This document shows, piece after piece, positions 1-7,013 of a stretch of 19,279 bases of DNA. Origin of the DNA: JBMNTP01 sp050945795. Lineage in GTDB: Bacteria > Bacillota > Clostridia > Christensenellales > MGBC116941. Under the pieces are notes generated by a model that was not told where the DNA came from, made no database searches, and saw only the letters and a program-made list of their open reading frames with translations. The translations under genes were made by a program, and so were the position numbers. Numbering within the stretch: the first letter of the stretch is position 1; every line of letters starts with the position of its first letter. The stretch is taken from the NCBI GenBank assembly GCA_050945795.1, contig JBMNTP010000034.1:1-19279 (forward strand), read 5' to 3'.

Positions 1-20
1 TTTAGAAAAGAAGCGGGAGC

Positions 21-39
21 GCGAGGGCAGAGCCCTCGC
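21..39 (-). terminator. Hairpin terminator of the rex-lysR operon
   Basis: An 8-bp perfect stem (GCGAGGGC / GCCCTCGC) with a 3-base loop lies just past the lysR stop codon. On the minus strand it is followed by a pyrimidine-rich stretch ending in TTCTTTTC, not a clean T run. Position and stem strength suggest transcription termination of lysR; the weak T tract lowers certainty. Confidence 0.55.
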
Positions 40-57
40 CTCCTCAAAACGCATCCC

Positions 58-990
58 CTAAACGCACTCGAGGGCGGCGACTTCATCGCGGACGGAGAAC
101 AGTGTGGATATAAAAGCGCTGTCAAGCGGCGTGCGCTGATAGCCGCGCGGGTATACCAGAACATCGCGGTATCTAAGGCCGCCGCAGCATTTGCGTTGCA
201 CCAGGCGGTGGCGAGCCAGCGTTTCAAGGGGCAGCGGCGATACCCACATGTAGGTTGAGGGTACCATGGACAGCAGGTCGAACTGGCTGCCGCGCTCGTA
301 TACATAAATGCGGCGGTGCGTGTCCTTGTCGCTAGGTCGAGGCTGGCTTTCGGGTGAGGCGAAGGGTATGCTTATATCTCCGTGCACAATTTCTATGCCA
401 CGGAAAAGCTGATCACGGCTGATTTTAGGGCTGTCGGCGAGAGGGTGAGCCTCGGACATAAGAGCGAGGTATTCAAACTCCCATATAAGCTCGCTGTCCA
501 GCTGTTTTTCGCTCATAAGATTCATATAATACGGCTCATGCGAGAGTTGGTAACGTATTATGGCGAGGTTGCTTTCGCCGTCATTTACTATGCTAATAGC
601 CCGCATGGAATTGGTTTCCTTAAAGCCGATATCAATTTCTTTGTTTAAATCAAGCGACGCGGCGAAATGCGCGAAGGCATGGGAAATGTAGCTGCCGCGC
701 GGTACGCATATTGAAAAGCGCTGCCTATCTTCGTTATCAGGGCTGTACAGCGCCTCCATCTCATTTATTTGAATGAGTATATTTTTTGCGTATTTCAAAA
801 ATTCGGCACCCTTTGGCGTTGGAGTAGCGCCTTTGGAACTGCGTTTAAAAAGCTGCATGCCGATATTCGTTTCAAGCTCTCGAATGGCTTTGCTAAGGTT
901 TGGTTGCCCCATATAGAGGTTTTCCGCCGCCTGGGAGATGGAGCCGGTTTTGGCTACCTCTACGGCGTATTTTAGATGCAATATATTCAA
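58..990 (-). CDS. LysR-family transcriptional regulator
   Basis: A 310-residue protein of normal LysR length. Residues 1-65 form the winged helix-turn-helix: an N-terminal helix, then SISQAAENLYMGQPNLSKAIRELE, as in the family consensus (A..L..sQp.lS..I..LE), followed by LFKR and TPKG. The remainder is the periplasmic-binding-like effector domain, where a small metabolite normally binds. The start is a TTG at 988-990 (protein starts NILHLKYAVEVAK), chosen because AAAGGAG lies 8 bases upstream and the residues match the usual LysR N-terminus. It begins 18 bases after the rex stop and its ribosome binding site lies in that gap, so it is probably translated from the rex transcript. The effector and target genes cannot be told from sequence. 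LysR proteins often control a divergent gene, but none is present here. Confidence 0.93.
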   Translation of the reverse strand: MNILHLKYAVEVAKTGSISQAAENLYMGQPNLSKAIRELETNIGMQLFKRSSKGATPTPKGAEFLKYAKNILIQINEMEALYSPDNEDRQRFSICVPRGSYISHAFAHFAASLDLNKEIDIGFKETNSMRAISIVNDGESNLAIIRYQLSHEPYYMNLMSEKQLDSELIWEFEYLALMSEAHPLADSPKISRDQLFRGIEIVHGDISIPFASPESQPRPSDKDTHRRIYVYERGSQFDLLSMVPSTYMWVSPLPLETLARHRLVQRKCCGGLRYRDVLVYPRGYQRTPLDSAFISTLFSVRDEVAALECV

Positions 991-1008
991 GCTTAATGCT
1001 CCTTTATG

Positions 1009-1668
1009 TTAAGCGTTTATAAGCTGCTTTTCTTTAAGATGCCTTGAGAGCATAGCAAGAGATGCCGCCATGTTCTCGTTATGCAAAAGTATGTCTTTTG
1101 GTGCGGATAAAGTTATAGGCGCGAAATTCCACACCGCCGCCACGCCGCCCTCAACGAGAGCGTCGCATACCTGCTGCGCGGCTGTTGCCGGCACACATAT
1201 AATGCCTATCTTTATTCCCATACGCCGGCATAAGGAGGCGGCTTTCTCAGCAGACAGCACGCTGGTGCCACGCACCCGGCTGCCTATAACAGCGCTGTCG
1301 GTATCGAAGGCGACGGCAATTTCAAGGCCGTATTTTTCAAAGCCGGTATAAGAAAGCAGCGCGCGACCCAGCGCGCCCGCGCCGACAAGCGCCGCTTTAT
1401 CTATATTATTGCAGCCTAAAAAGGCCTCAATGCTTTGAATGAGCTCCGGCACGTCAAAGCCTGTTTTAGGCCGGCCGCCGACAAGGCTAACCGATGCCAA
1501 GTCTTTTCTCACCTGCACTTCGTTAAAGCGCAGTTCCGCCGCTATTGTTGGCGAAGAAACCGAGGCTACGCCGTCTTTATGCAGCGCTTTAAGATGCTCA
1601 AGATAATAAGGCATGCGCTGGAGCGCCTGCCTTGATACCGTTACCGTTTTACGTTTATTTTGTTGAAT
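1009..1668 (-). CDS. rex: Redox-sensing transcriptional repressor Rex
   Basis: Rex represses fermentation and respiration genes in many Firmicutes and leaves DNA when NADH binds. Here an N-terminal winged helix (sequence around SSPTIAAELRFNEVQVRKDLASV) is followed by a Rossmann fold with the glycine motif VGAGALGRALL and the acidic end of the second strand (VAFDTD). The first ATG (1614) would cut into the conserved first helix: the upstream in-frame residues VSRQALQR followed by MPYYLEHLKAL match the usual Rex start (IS....RLP.Y...L..L). Between the promoter and 1614 there is no in-frame ATG, GTG or TTG, only CTG 1677, ATT 1674 and ATT 1668. GGAG at 1678-1681 is best spaced for ATT 1668, which I use here. 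This gives about 219 residues, normal for Rex. An annotation using 1614 would have 201 residues. Family call is firm; start is inference. Confidence 0.9.
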   Translation of the reverse strand: MQQNKRKTVTVSRQALQRMPYYLEHLKALHKDGVASVSSPTIAAELRFNEVQVRKDLASVSLVGGRPKTGFDVPELIQSIEAFLGCNNIDKAALVGAGALGRALLSYTGFEKYGLEIAVAFDTDSAVIGSRVRGTSVLSAEKAASLCRRMGIKIGIICVPATAAQQVCDALVEGGVAAVWNFAPITLSAPKDILLHNENMAASLAMLSRHLKEKQLINA

Positions 1669-1703
1669 GAGAATCAGCTCCGCTTCGATATCCTTATATC
1701 GAT

Positions 1704-1732
1704 ATTATCTTACCGATAAGCGCTTTTGTCAA
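1704..1732 (-). promoter_or_regulatory. Sigma-A type promoter of rex-lysR
   Basis: Reading the minus strand: TTGACA (1732-1727), 17-base spacer, GATAAT (1709-1704). Transcription should begin near 1697, giving a leader of about 30 bases before ATT 1668. The -10 region lies inside an interrupted inverted repeat (TTATC-GGTAA-GATAA), with a perfect ATATCGATAT palindrome just after it. Either could be an operator, but neither resembles the usual Rex box (TTGT...ACAA). Confidence 0.75.
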
Positions 1733-1766
1733 TAGCGTCGGATATGAATAGGGGGTAGAAAGCCGC

Positions 1767-1970
1767 TTATTCGTAGTCCCCGCCGGTTAGGCGGTTGGTT
1801 TCGAAGGCGTCGTCCGGGAAGGCGGGAGCCGCTTGGGCGCCGGGGGTGATGCCGTATTCAAGGGCATAGAGCCAGGCTTCGTCTTTATGCGCTTTTGAGG
1901 CGGTACCGCTGTCAAAACCGTACTGCTCAACCATGTCGTTTACGTTGCCGCGCGGGCTTTTATAAAGCAT
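1767..1970 (-). CDS. Small conserved-looking hypothetical protein (67 aa)
   Basis: I do not recognise this family. A near-ideal ribosome binding site (GGAGGAAAACAAC then ATG) makes translation likely, and a TATAAT at 1999-2004 (minus strand) could be its -10 box. The protein is hydrophilic and acidic, with no signal peptide, membrane segment or cysteines. It is rich in Ala, Gly and Asp, with an aromatic middle (DEAWLYALEYG) and a disordered-looking Pro/Ala tail. It lies between rex and the LOG gene, in its own transcription unit on the minus strand. No function can be proposed. Confidence 0.7.
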   Translation of the reverse strand: MLYKSPRGNVNDMVEQYGFDSGTASKAHKDEAWLYALEYGITPGAQAAPAFPDDAFETNRLTGGDYE

Positions 1971-2010
1971 GTTGTTTTCCTCCTGACGTCTTATGAATAT
2001 TATAAATAGG

Positions 2011-2157
2011 AACCGCTGATTAATTGGAAACGCCGCATTGCTGGCTAATTCGTGTCGGCTATGCCGCTAAAATGACGCTGTAGCGCTACTCTTTTTTGAT
2101 TAGCTTATTTCCGGACACAGAATTTTATTGCCAAATCGGCTTTTTTCTTTTAATCAG
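2011..2157. repeat. Hairpin-rich element bounded by short inverted repeats (possible MITE or structured RNA)
   Basis: The outer ends are CTGATTAA (2016-2023) and TTAATCAG (2150-2157), exact inverted repeats 142 bases apart. Nested inside are GGAAA (2026-2030) with TTTCC (2108-2112), GCTAAT (2044-2049) with ATTAGC (2099-2104), a CGGC-TAT-GCCG hairpin (2056-2066), and the palindrome GTAGCGCTAC near 2080-2089. Nested pairs of this kind suit a small non-autonomous repeat or a folded transcript. No ORF or transposase is present, and a second copy is not in the window. This covers most of the gene-free stretch 1971-2303. Confidence 0.4.
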
Positions 2158-2303
2158 TGTATCTAGTATGAGCCTTAGTTTTTTTATTATTCGCCGAGTA
2201 TTTTGCTTGAGAGCTAAAGCATCTTAAGCAATTTAATGAGCGCTCGGACTTTAATAATAGGCGGGCAGAAGGTATAATGGAAGAGAAAGGAAGAGGTGGA
2301 AGA

Positions 2304-2897
2304 ATGGATTATATTTGCGTATACGCTTCTTCAAGCGATACGGTTGATAAAAAATACTTTAAGGAAGCGGAGGATATGGCGCTTGGTATGGCGCGCGAGG
2401 GATACGGGCTGGTGTTTGGCGCGGGGACGGTAGGGCTTATGGGCGCTATGGCAAGAGGCATACATGCCGCCGGTGGCCGCATGATAGGCGTTATACCCGA
2501 AAAGCTTAATAGGAAGGGCATAGTATACGAGCGCTGCGACAAGCTTATAGTAACAAAGACGATGCGCGAGCGAAAGGCGGTTATGGAAGACAATTCGATT
2601 GGATTTATAACGCTGCCCGGCGGCTTTGGCACGTTTGAAGAGGTGTTAGAGATAATAACGCTAAAGCAGCTCGGTTATCACAACAAGCCCATTGTTATTA
2701 TGAACGCCTCAGGATATTATGACAGCCTTATAAATCAGTTTAATATATGCGTGGATGGCGGGTTTGCCAACGAAAGCAACCTTGATTATTTTAAAATAGC
2801 TCACTCAACGCGTGAGGCGCTCGATTATTTTAAGAATTACACGCCGTCAAAAATAGAGGCGAAATGGGCAGGATATGAGGAGGAGGCCCTCGAATGA
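2304..2897 (+). CDS. LOG-family protein (TIGR00730), nucleotide 5'-monophosphate phosphoribohydrolase
   Basis: LOG proteins hydrolyse cytokinin-type or purine nucleoside 5'-monophosphates to free base and ribose 5-phosphate. The Rossmann-like fold begins ICVYASSS, continues with VFGAGTVGLMGAMARG, and carries the diagnostic PGGFGTFEEV motif with the catalytic Glu, followed by LKQLGYHNKPIVIMN and GYYD. From the chosen ATG the protein is 197 residues, typical for the family. An upstream in-frame ATG at 2277 exists, but it lies inside a TATAAT (2273-2278) that could be the -10 box, whereas AGAGGTGG precedes 2304 at good spacing. The stop overlaps the next gene's start by four bases (ATGA), so the two are co-translated. 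In bacteria these proteins are often nucleotide-salvage enzymes; the physiological substrate is not evident. Confidence 0.9.
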   Translation: MDYICVYASSSDTVDKKYFKEAEDMALGMAREGYGLVFGAGTVGLMGAMARGIHAAGGRMIGVIPEKLNRKGIVYERCDKLIVTKTMRERKAVMEDNSIGFITLPGGFGTFEEVLEIITLKQLGYHNKPIVIMNASGYYDSLINQFNICVDGGFANESNLDYFKIAHSTREALDYFKNYTPSKIEAKWAGYEEEALE

Positions 2898-3274
2898 AAA
2901 AGATATCCCGGGTTATGGTTTGCGTAACGGGGCAGAAAACCTGTGAGCGGCTTATACGCGCCGGCGCAGATATAGCTGAGGAAAATAGTTGCGCTTTGGT
3001 GGTGGTGCATGTGGCAAAAACCGGTTTTACCTTCCTTGGCAACTCGACAGACGGAGACGCACTAGAATATCTTTTTGAAATATCAAAGCAATTTAATGCT
3101 GATATGTCGGTTTTAAGAGCCGATGATGAGATAGAGGCGCTCTGCCGTCAGGCCGAACAGCTAAGGGCTTCTCATATTGTTATGGGCAGCCCGCCCAAGA
3201 GCGTAGACCACCGCATACATAAAGAGCTTTCAAAGCAGCTAAAAAAGGTTAAGTTTCATATAATTGAGCCGTAA
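2894..3274 (+). CDS. Universal-stress-protein domain, KdpD type
   Basis: A 126-residue single-domain USP-fold protein. The first strand (VMVCVTGQKTCERLIRAGADIAEE) and the last segment (HIVMGSPPKS... then KVKFHIIEP) resemble the USP domain found inside KdpD sensor kinases more than stand-alone UspA. The G.PPKS stretch occupies the place of the usual nucleotide-binding G-2X-G-9X-G(S/T) loop, so ATP binding is uncertain. No membrane segment or kinase domain is attached. Its ATG overlaps the LOG stop, implying coupled translation and a possible shared role. The ligand, partner and signal are unknown. Confidence 0.8.
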   Translation: MKKISRVMVCVTGQKTCERLIRAGADIAEENSCALVVVHVAKTGFTFLGNSTDGDALEYLFEISKQFNADMSVLRADDEIEALCRQAEQLRASHIVMGSPPKSVDHRIHKELSKQLKKVKFHIIEP

Positions 3275-3336
3275 AGCCGAATACGGAGAAAACGGCAGGG
3301 AAACATAAGCTTTGATAATACTTTCGGAGGACTAAT

Positions 3337-5136
3337 ATGACTAAAGTTAAAACAGCGGTTTTAAGAAATGAAATAGACAATAAATACAAATGGAAACTAG
3401 AGGACTTGATGGATGACGCCGGATTTGAAAAAGGCGTTGAGGAATTAAAAAAACTAATGCCTGCGCTGGAAGCGGCAAAGGGCAGCCTCGATTCGGGCGC
3501 GGATAGCTTGCTTTTAGCGCTTGATATGCTTTTTGAGGCGGCGCTTTTGGTTGAAAGGCTGTATGTTTACGCGCATATGCGTGAGGATCAGGACAATGGT
3601 GATTCAAAATATCAGGGCATGGCGCAAAGGGCGTTGTCGCTCGAGGTGGATTTTAGCGCCAAGACATCGTTTGTAACGCCGGAAATAATCTCCATACCAA
3701 ATGAGCGGCTTATGGAGTTTATGAACTCCTCTTCTAAATATGATAAGTACCGCCACTTCCTCACAAACCTTATGCGCTCTAAAGAGCATGTACTCGACGA
3801 GGCGAGAGAAGAGCTGCTGGCTCAGGCGGGGGAAATGTCGGCGGCGCCGAAAAACGTATTCTCTGTACTTACAAATGTAGATACTCGTTTCCCCAACGTT
3901 AAAAATGAGGATGGCGAGGAGGTTGAGCTTTCGCACGCCAGATATGTCGATCTTATGCGCAGCACCGACAGAGAAGTAAGGAAAAACGCTTTTGAGAAAT
4001 ACTATGGGGAGTTCACCGCCAAAAAGAATACGCTGGCATCCATACTCAGCGCCAGTATAAAGGGAGATGTGTTTTTCGCAAAGGCGAGGAAGTATGAAAG
4101 CTGCCTTGATGCTGCGCTGTTCCATGACAATGTGCCTAAAAAGGTGTATGACAGCCTTATAGAGGCGGCGCATGACAAACTGCCGGCGCTGTATCGTTAT
4201 CTAGAGCTTAAAAAGAAGGCACTCGACATAGACGATATGCATATGTACGACATATACGCTCCTATTTCAGATGAAAAGCCGCTTCGCATACCGTATGAGG
4301 AGGCTGTTGATATTGTATTGAGCGGCCTTGCTCCTTTAGGCGAGGAATATGTAGGCATAGCGGCGGACGGCTTTAAAAACGGCTGGGTGGACGTATATGA
4401 AAACCGCGGCAAAACCAGCGGCGCTTACTGCTGGGGCTCGTATGGCACGCATCCTTATATGCTGTTAAACTATCAGGATAATATGGACAATGCGTTTACG
4501 ATAGCGCATGAACTTGGGCATGCTATGCACAGCTATTACAGCGACAGCGCGCAGCCTTATCCTACGGCGCAGTATACAATAATGACGGCGGAGGTGGCAT
4601 CGACGGTAAACGAGGTGCTGCTAAACCATTATCTGCTTGAGCGCACTTCGAACAGGCAAGAGAGGATACAGTTGCTAAACCACTATCTTGAGCAGTTTAG
4701 AACCACCGTTTATCGGCAGGTTATGTTTGCCGAGTTTGAAAAACTCGTACATGAGATGGCGGAAGAGGGTAAGCCGCTTAACAGCGAATCCATTTGCGCT
4801 CTTTATATGGGCCTTAACAAGCTTTATCATGGCGAGGGAGTGGTATCCGACGAGCAGATAGCCTGCGAATGGTCGAGAGTGCCGCATTTTTACAATTCAT
4901 TCTACGTTTATAAATACGCTACCGGCTTTTCCGCCGCTGTATCTATCGCTTCTGATATACTTGCCGGCAAAGAAAATGCGCTTGAAAATTACCTGGCTTT
5001 CTTAAAGAGCGGCGGCAGCGATTACCCAATAAACCTGCTTAAAAAGGCGGGTGTTGATCTCGCTACGCCGGAACCTGTTGACAATTGCCTGAGCGTTTTC
5101 GCAGGTACGCTCGATGAACTTGAAAAGCTTATATAA
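3337..5136 (+). CDS. pepF: Oligoendopeptidase F, M3 family zinc metallopeptidase
   Basis: A cytosolic peptidase that cuts short peptides, generally about 6-20 residues. The 599-residue length is typical of PepF. The catalytic zinc motif HELGHAMHSYY starts at His391 (ligands His391 and His395, catalytic Glu392), and Glu419 in TAEVAST sits where the third ligand of M3 enzymes is expected. The N-terminal region (residues 10-200) is the helical PepF/M3_N domain, beginning KYKWKLEDL. There is no signal peptide. GGAGG is well spaced before the ATG. It is followed at 16 bases by a small acidic protein gene. The likely role is recycling of intracellular or imported peptides. Confidence 0.97.
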   Translation: MTKVKTAVLRNEIDNKYKWKLEDLMDDAGFEKGVEELKKLMPALEAAKGSLDSGADSLLLALDMLFEAALLVERLYVYAHMREDQDNGDSKYQGMAQRALSLEVDFSAKTSFVTPEIISIPNERLMEFMNSSSKYDKYRHFLTNLMRSKEHVLDEAREELLAQAGEMSAAPKNVFSVLTNVDTRFPNVKNEDGEEVELSHARYVDLMRSTDREVRKNAFEKYYGEFTAKKNTLASILSASIKGDVFFAKARKYESCLDAALFHDNVPKKVYDSLIEAAHDKLPALYRYLELKKKALDIDDMHMYDIYAPISDEKPLRIPYEEAVDIVLSGLAPLGEEYVGIAADGFKNGWVDVYENRGKTSGAYCWGSYGTHPYMLLNYQDNMDNAFTIAHELGHAMHSYYSDSAQPYPTAQYTIMTAEVASTVNEVLLNHYLLERTSNRQERIQLLNHYLEQFRTTVYRQVMFAEFEKLVHEMAEEGKPLNSESICALYMGLNKLYHGEGVVSDEQIACEWSRVPHFYNSFYVYKYATGFSAAVSIASDILAGKENALENYLAFLKSGGSDYPINLLKKAGVDLATPEPVDNCLSVFAGTLDELEKLI

Positions 5137-5152
5137 AAAAGGAGGCGGAGGC

Positions 5153-5476
5153 ATGTTTGAAGGTATAGACAGAAACGAGGCGCTTGAGTACATACTCGGC
5201 AAAATGAAAAGCGAGCCGGGGATGAAGGGAGTGCCTCATGATGAGATGGAAAGGCTGACGGAGGCCGCCATGACCGCCGACGCTGAGTTTATGGAGCAGA
5301 GCGGCGTTAATGAAGGCGGGGTATATGATGAGGATGAGGCATACGAATTTATATGCGATAAGCTTGGCGAGGGGTGTGACGATGAGCATCGGGCGCTGGC
5401 GTCGCTTATAACCGACGCTTATCTTGAATATTGGGATGAGTACCTTGATAAAAAGGGGCTTATAGATTGGGAATAA
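5153..5476 (+). CDS. Small acidic hypothetical protein (107 aa)
   Basis: I do not recognise the family. The start ATG at 5153 is preceded by AGGAGGCGGAGGC. A longer reading from 5114 would begin inside pepF and translate the ribosome binding site itself, so it is rejected. The protein is strongly acidic and probably mostly helical, with many Glu and Asp residues, a single cluster of two Cys (FICDKLGEGCDDE) and no signal or membrane segment. It follows pepF by 16 bases and precedes the sugar isomerase gene by 41 bases, so it is probably part of the same transcript. Whether it acts with PepF is unknown. Confidence 0.75.
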   Translation: MFEGIDRNEALEYILGKMKSEPGMKGVPHDEMERLTEAAMTADAEFMEQSGVNEGGVYDEDEAYEFICDKLGEGCDDEHRALASLITDAYLEYWDEYLDKKGLIDWE

Positions 5477-5517
5477 AGCGGAGCACCGCAAAAGATATAT
5501 TATTGGGGGTATGAGGA

Positions 5518-6321
5518 ATGAAGCTTAGTTTTTCAACACTCGGCTGTCCCGAATTTGAGTGGGACGATATACTATCTATCGCTTCGGACATGGGGTATAA
5601 CGGCGTCGAGATACGAGGCGTAGGGAGCGAGATATACGTTCCCGCCATTAAAATGTTCTCAGAGCCGGAGGCGGCTGCTACTAAAGATAGATTGAGCAGC
5701 CTTGGCCTTTCGATACCATGCTTTACGTCGGGCTGTGAGCTACATATCAAAGAGCAGAAAGAAAAAACCATCAAAGAGGGCAAGGAATACATAGACGCTG
5801 GGGCTCGCATGGGGGTTCCGTATGTGCGCGTGCTGGCCGATTCGGGGCCGGCGCCTGACGGCAGCATTGATGAGGCGCTGGTGCGGGATACGGCGGCTGA
5901 GCTTGGCGCTTACGCCTCCTCGCGCGGAGTTGAGGTGCTTATAGAGTCGAACGGTTGGTTTGCGGACAGCGAACGCCTCGCCAAGATGATACAGTCGGTT
6001 GGAGGCGGCGTGGCGGCATTGTGGGATATACATCATCCGTATCGCTTTTTCTCAGAGCCGCCCAAGGCCACATACGACAACCTTAAGCAATACATACGTC
6101 ATACGCATTTTAAGGATTCAAAAATATCCGATGGAAATGTTCGCTATGCTTTAAGCGGAGAAGGGGACGTTCCGGCCGCCGAGTTTGTAGAGCTGCTCGA
6201 GAGCGGGGGATATCAGGGTTTTATGTCGCTTGAATGGGTGCGCAGGTGGGATCTTACGCTAGAAGAGCCGGGCATAGCGTTTGCCCAGTATGTAAACTAT
6301 ATGCGTGATATGCTATCGTAA
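5518..6321 (+). CDS. TIM-barrel sugar phosphate isomerase/epimerase (AP endonuclease 2 / xylose isomerase-like)
   Basis: A 267-residue metal-dependent TIM barrel of the IolE/hydroxypyruvate-isomerase/tagatose-epimerase superfamily. It starts LSFSTLGCPEFEWDDILSIA, has the early strand GVEIRG, and keeps four candidate metal ligands in the usual order: Glu in LIESNG, Asp in LWDIHHPY, His in HTHFKDS and Glu in SLEWVRRWD. The sugar substrate cannot be assigned from sequence; relatives include inosose dehydratases, ketose 3-epimerases and deoxyribonuclease IV folds. A TGAGG ribosome binding site lies close to the ATG. It ends the rightward run of genes and is followed by a strong hairpin. Confidence 0.85.
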   Translation: MKLSFSTLGCPEFEWDDILSIASDMGYNGVEIRGVGSEIYVPAIKMFSEPEAAATKDRLSSLGLSIPCFTSGCELHIKEQKEKTIKEGKEYIDAGARMGVPYVRVLADSGPAPDGSIDEALVRDTAAELGAYASSRGVEVLIESNGWFADSERLAKMIQSVGGGVAALWDIHHPYRFFSEPPKATYDNLKQYIRHTHFKDSKISDGNVRYALSGEGDVPAAEFVELLESGGYQGFMSLEWVRRWDLTLEEPGIAFAQYVNYMRDMLS

Positions 6322-6340
6322 AAGCATTAGCGGAAACAAA

Positions 6341-6376
6341 AAAGCGCCTTCCCACTAAAATGCGGGGAGGCGCTTT
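6341..6376. terminator. Bidirectional terminator between the epimerase gene and queT
   Basis: A 13-bp stem (AAAGCGCCTTCCC / GGGGAGGCGCTTT, one G-T wobble) with a 10-base loop lies between the ends of two convergent genes. On the minus strand it is followed by TTTGTTT, so termination is strongest for queT. On the plus strand the T run is short. Confidence 0.85.
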
Positions 6377-6386
6377 CTAATGCGTG

Positions 6387-6866
6387 TTATATGCGAAAAA
6401 GAGTGTCTTTATACTTTCTTAGCAGTATCCAAAGCGGCACGCCCAGGCCATAGCAGGCGATTATCTGCCCTATGCCCACATATAATACGCCCAGCCCATA
6501 CGGTACCCCAAAGAGCAATCCTAGCACCGCCGCTATTGCCAGAGCGTTTAAAATGACGGGAGCCGAAAAGGCGATAAGCGGTTTTTTGCGAAGTCTATAT
6601 GTAATAGCGGCGGCAACCAGAGTTGTAAGCGAGCCGACTATTATATCTAAAATAGCGCCGCTCCATAGTATGTTTGATATAAGGCAGCCTATAAAAAGCC
6701 CCGGCACAGCCGCCGCGCTAAGCACCGGCAGTACGCATAGCGCCTCCGATACTCTAACTTGCAGCGCGCCGAAACTTATCGCTTGGAATATCGCGGTTAG
6801 AGCGACGTACAGCGCCGCTATTATGGAGGCGTGGGTTAGGTATCTTAGTTTGGAATTAGTTATCAT
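6387..6866 (-). CDS. queT: QueT-family transporter (ECF S component, queuosine precursor uptake)
   Basis: A membrane protein with about five or six hydrophobic segments. It has the recognisable QueT pattern: ASIIAALYVALTAIFQ, then FGALQVRVSEALCVLPVL, then GLFIGCLISNILW and a C-terminal G.PLWILLRKY. In the family it captures a queuosine precursor for the shared ECF transport module, none of which is in the window. The ATG at 6866 gives 159 residues and matches where QueT proteins normally begin. An in-frame ATG at 6905 would add 13 charged residues and has no good ribosome binding site. For 6866, AGAGAG lies 11 bases upstream, which is only fair. The leader overlaps the promoter of the divergent tRNA gene. 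Confidence 0.88.
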   Translation of the reverse strand: MITNSKLRYLTHASIIAALYVALTAIFQAISFGALQVRVSEALCVLPVLSAAAVPGLFIGCLISNILWSGAILDIIVGSLTTLVAAAITYRLRKKPLIAFSAPVILNALAIAAVLGLLFGVPYGLGVLYVGIGQIIACYGLGVPLWILLRKYKDTLFRI

Positions 6867-6892
6867 ATTATGCACATCTCTCTTTTTAGGTA

Positions 6893-6921
6893 TTGAGTTT
6901 TTCATTCGCGTTTGGTATACT
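6893..6921 (+). promoter_or_regulatory. Promoter of the tRNA-Ala gene
   Basis: TTGAGT (6893-6898), 17-base spacer, TATACT (6916-6921). Transcription would start near 6928, ten bases before the tRNA. The promoter lies within the 5' region of the oppositely oriented queT gene. Confidence 0.75.
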
Positions 6922-6937
6922 TCTTTATGTCGGTTTT

Positions 6938-7013
6938 GGGGATATAGCTCAGTTGATAGAGCGCACGGTTCGCATCCGTGAGGCCGCGGGTTTGAGTCCC
7001 GCTATCTCCACCA
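6938..7013 (+). tRNA. tRNA-Ala with anticodon CGC
   Basis: The full cloverleaf is readable by hand: acceptor GGGGATA / TATCTCC, D arm GCTC...GAGC, anticodon stem CACGG / CCGTG around the loop TTCGCAT, variable loop AGGCC, T arm GCGGG-TTTGAGT-CCCGC, discriminator A and encoded CCA. The third acceptor pair is G3-U70, the classic alanine identity element, in agreement with the CGC anticodon, which reads GCG. GCG is a common Ala codon in the neighbouring genes. The T loop reads TTTGAGT instead of the more usual TTCGANT. Confidence 0.97.

Noticed and set aside
3604..4173. 189-codon open frame on the minus strand inside pepF
   Set aside because: It is antisense to a clear, motif-bearing pepF gene, with no family resemblance and no ribosome binding site noted; a shadow of codon bias.
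6867..6937. preQ1-type riboswitch ahead of queT
   Set aside because: queT genes often carry one, but I could not form the preQ1-I stem, C-rich loop and A-rich tail here, and the tRNA promoter fills the space.
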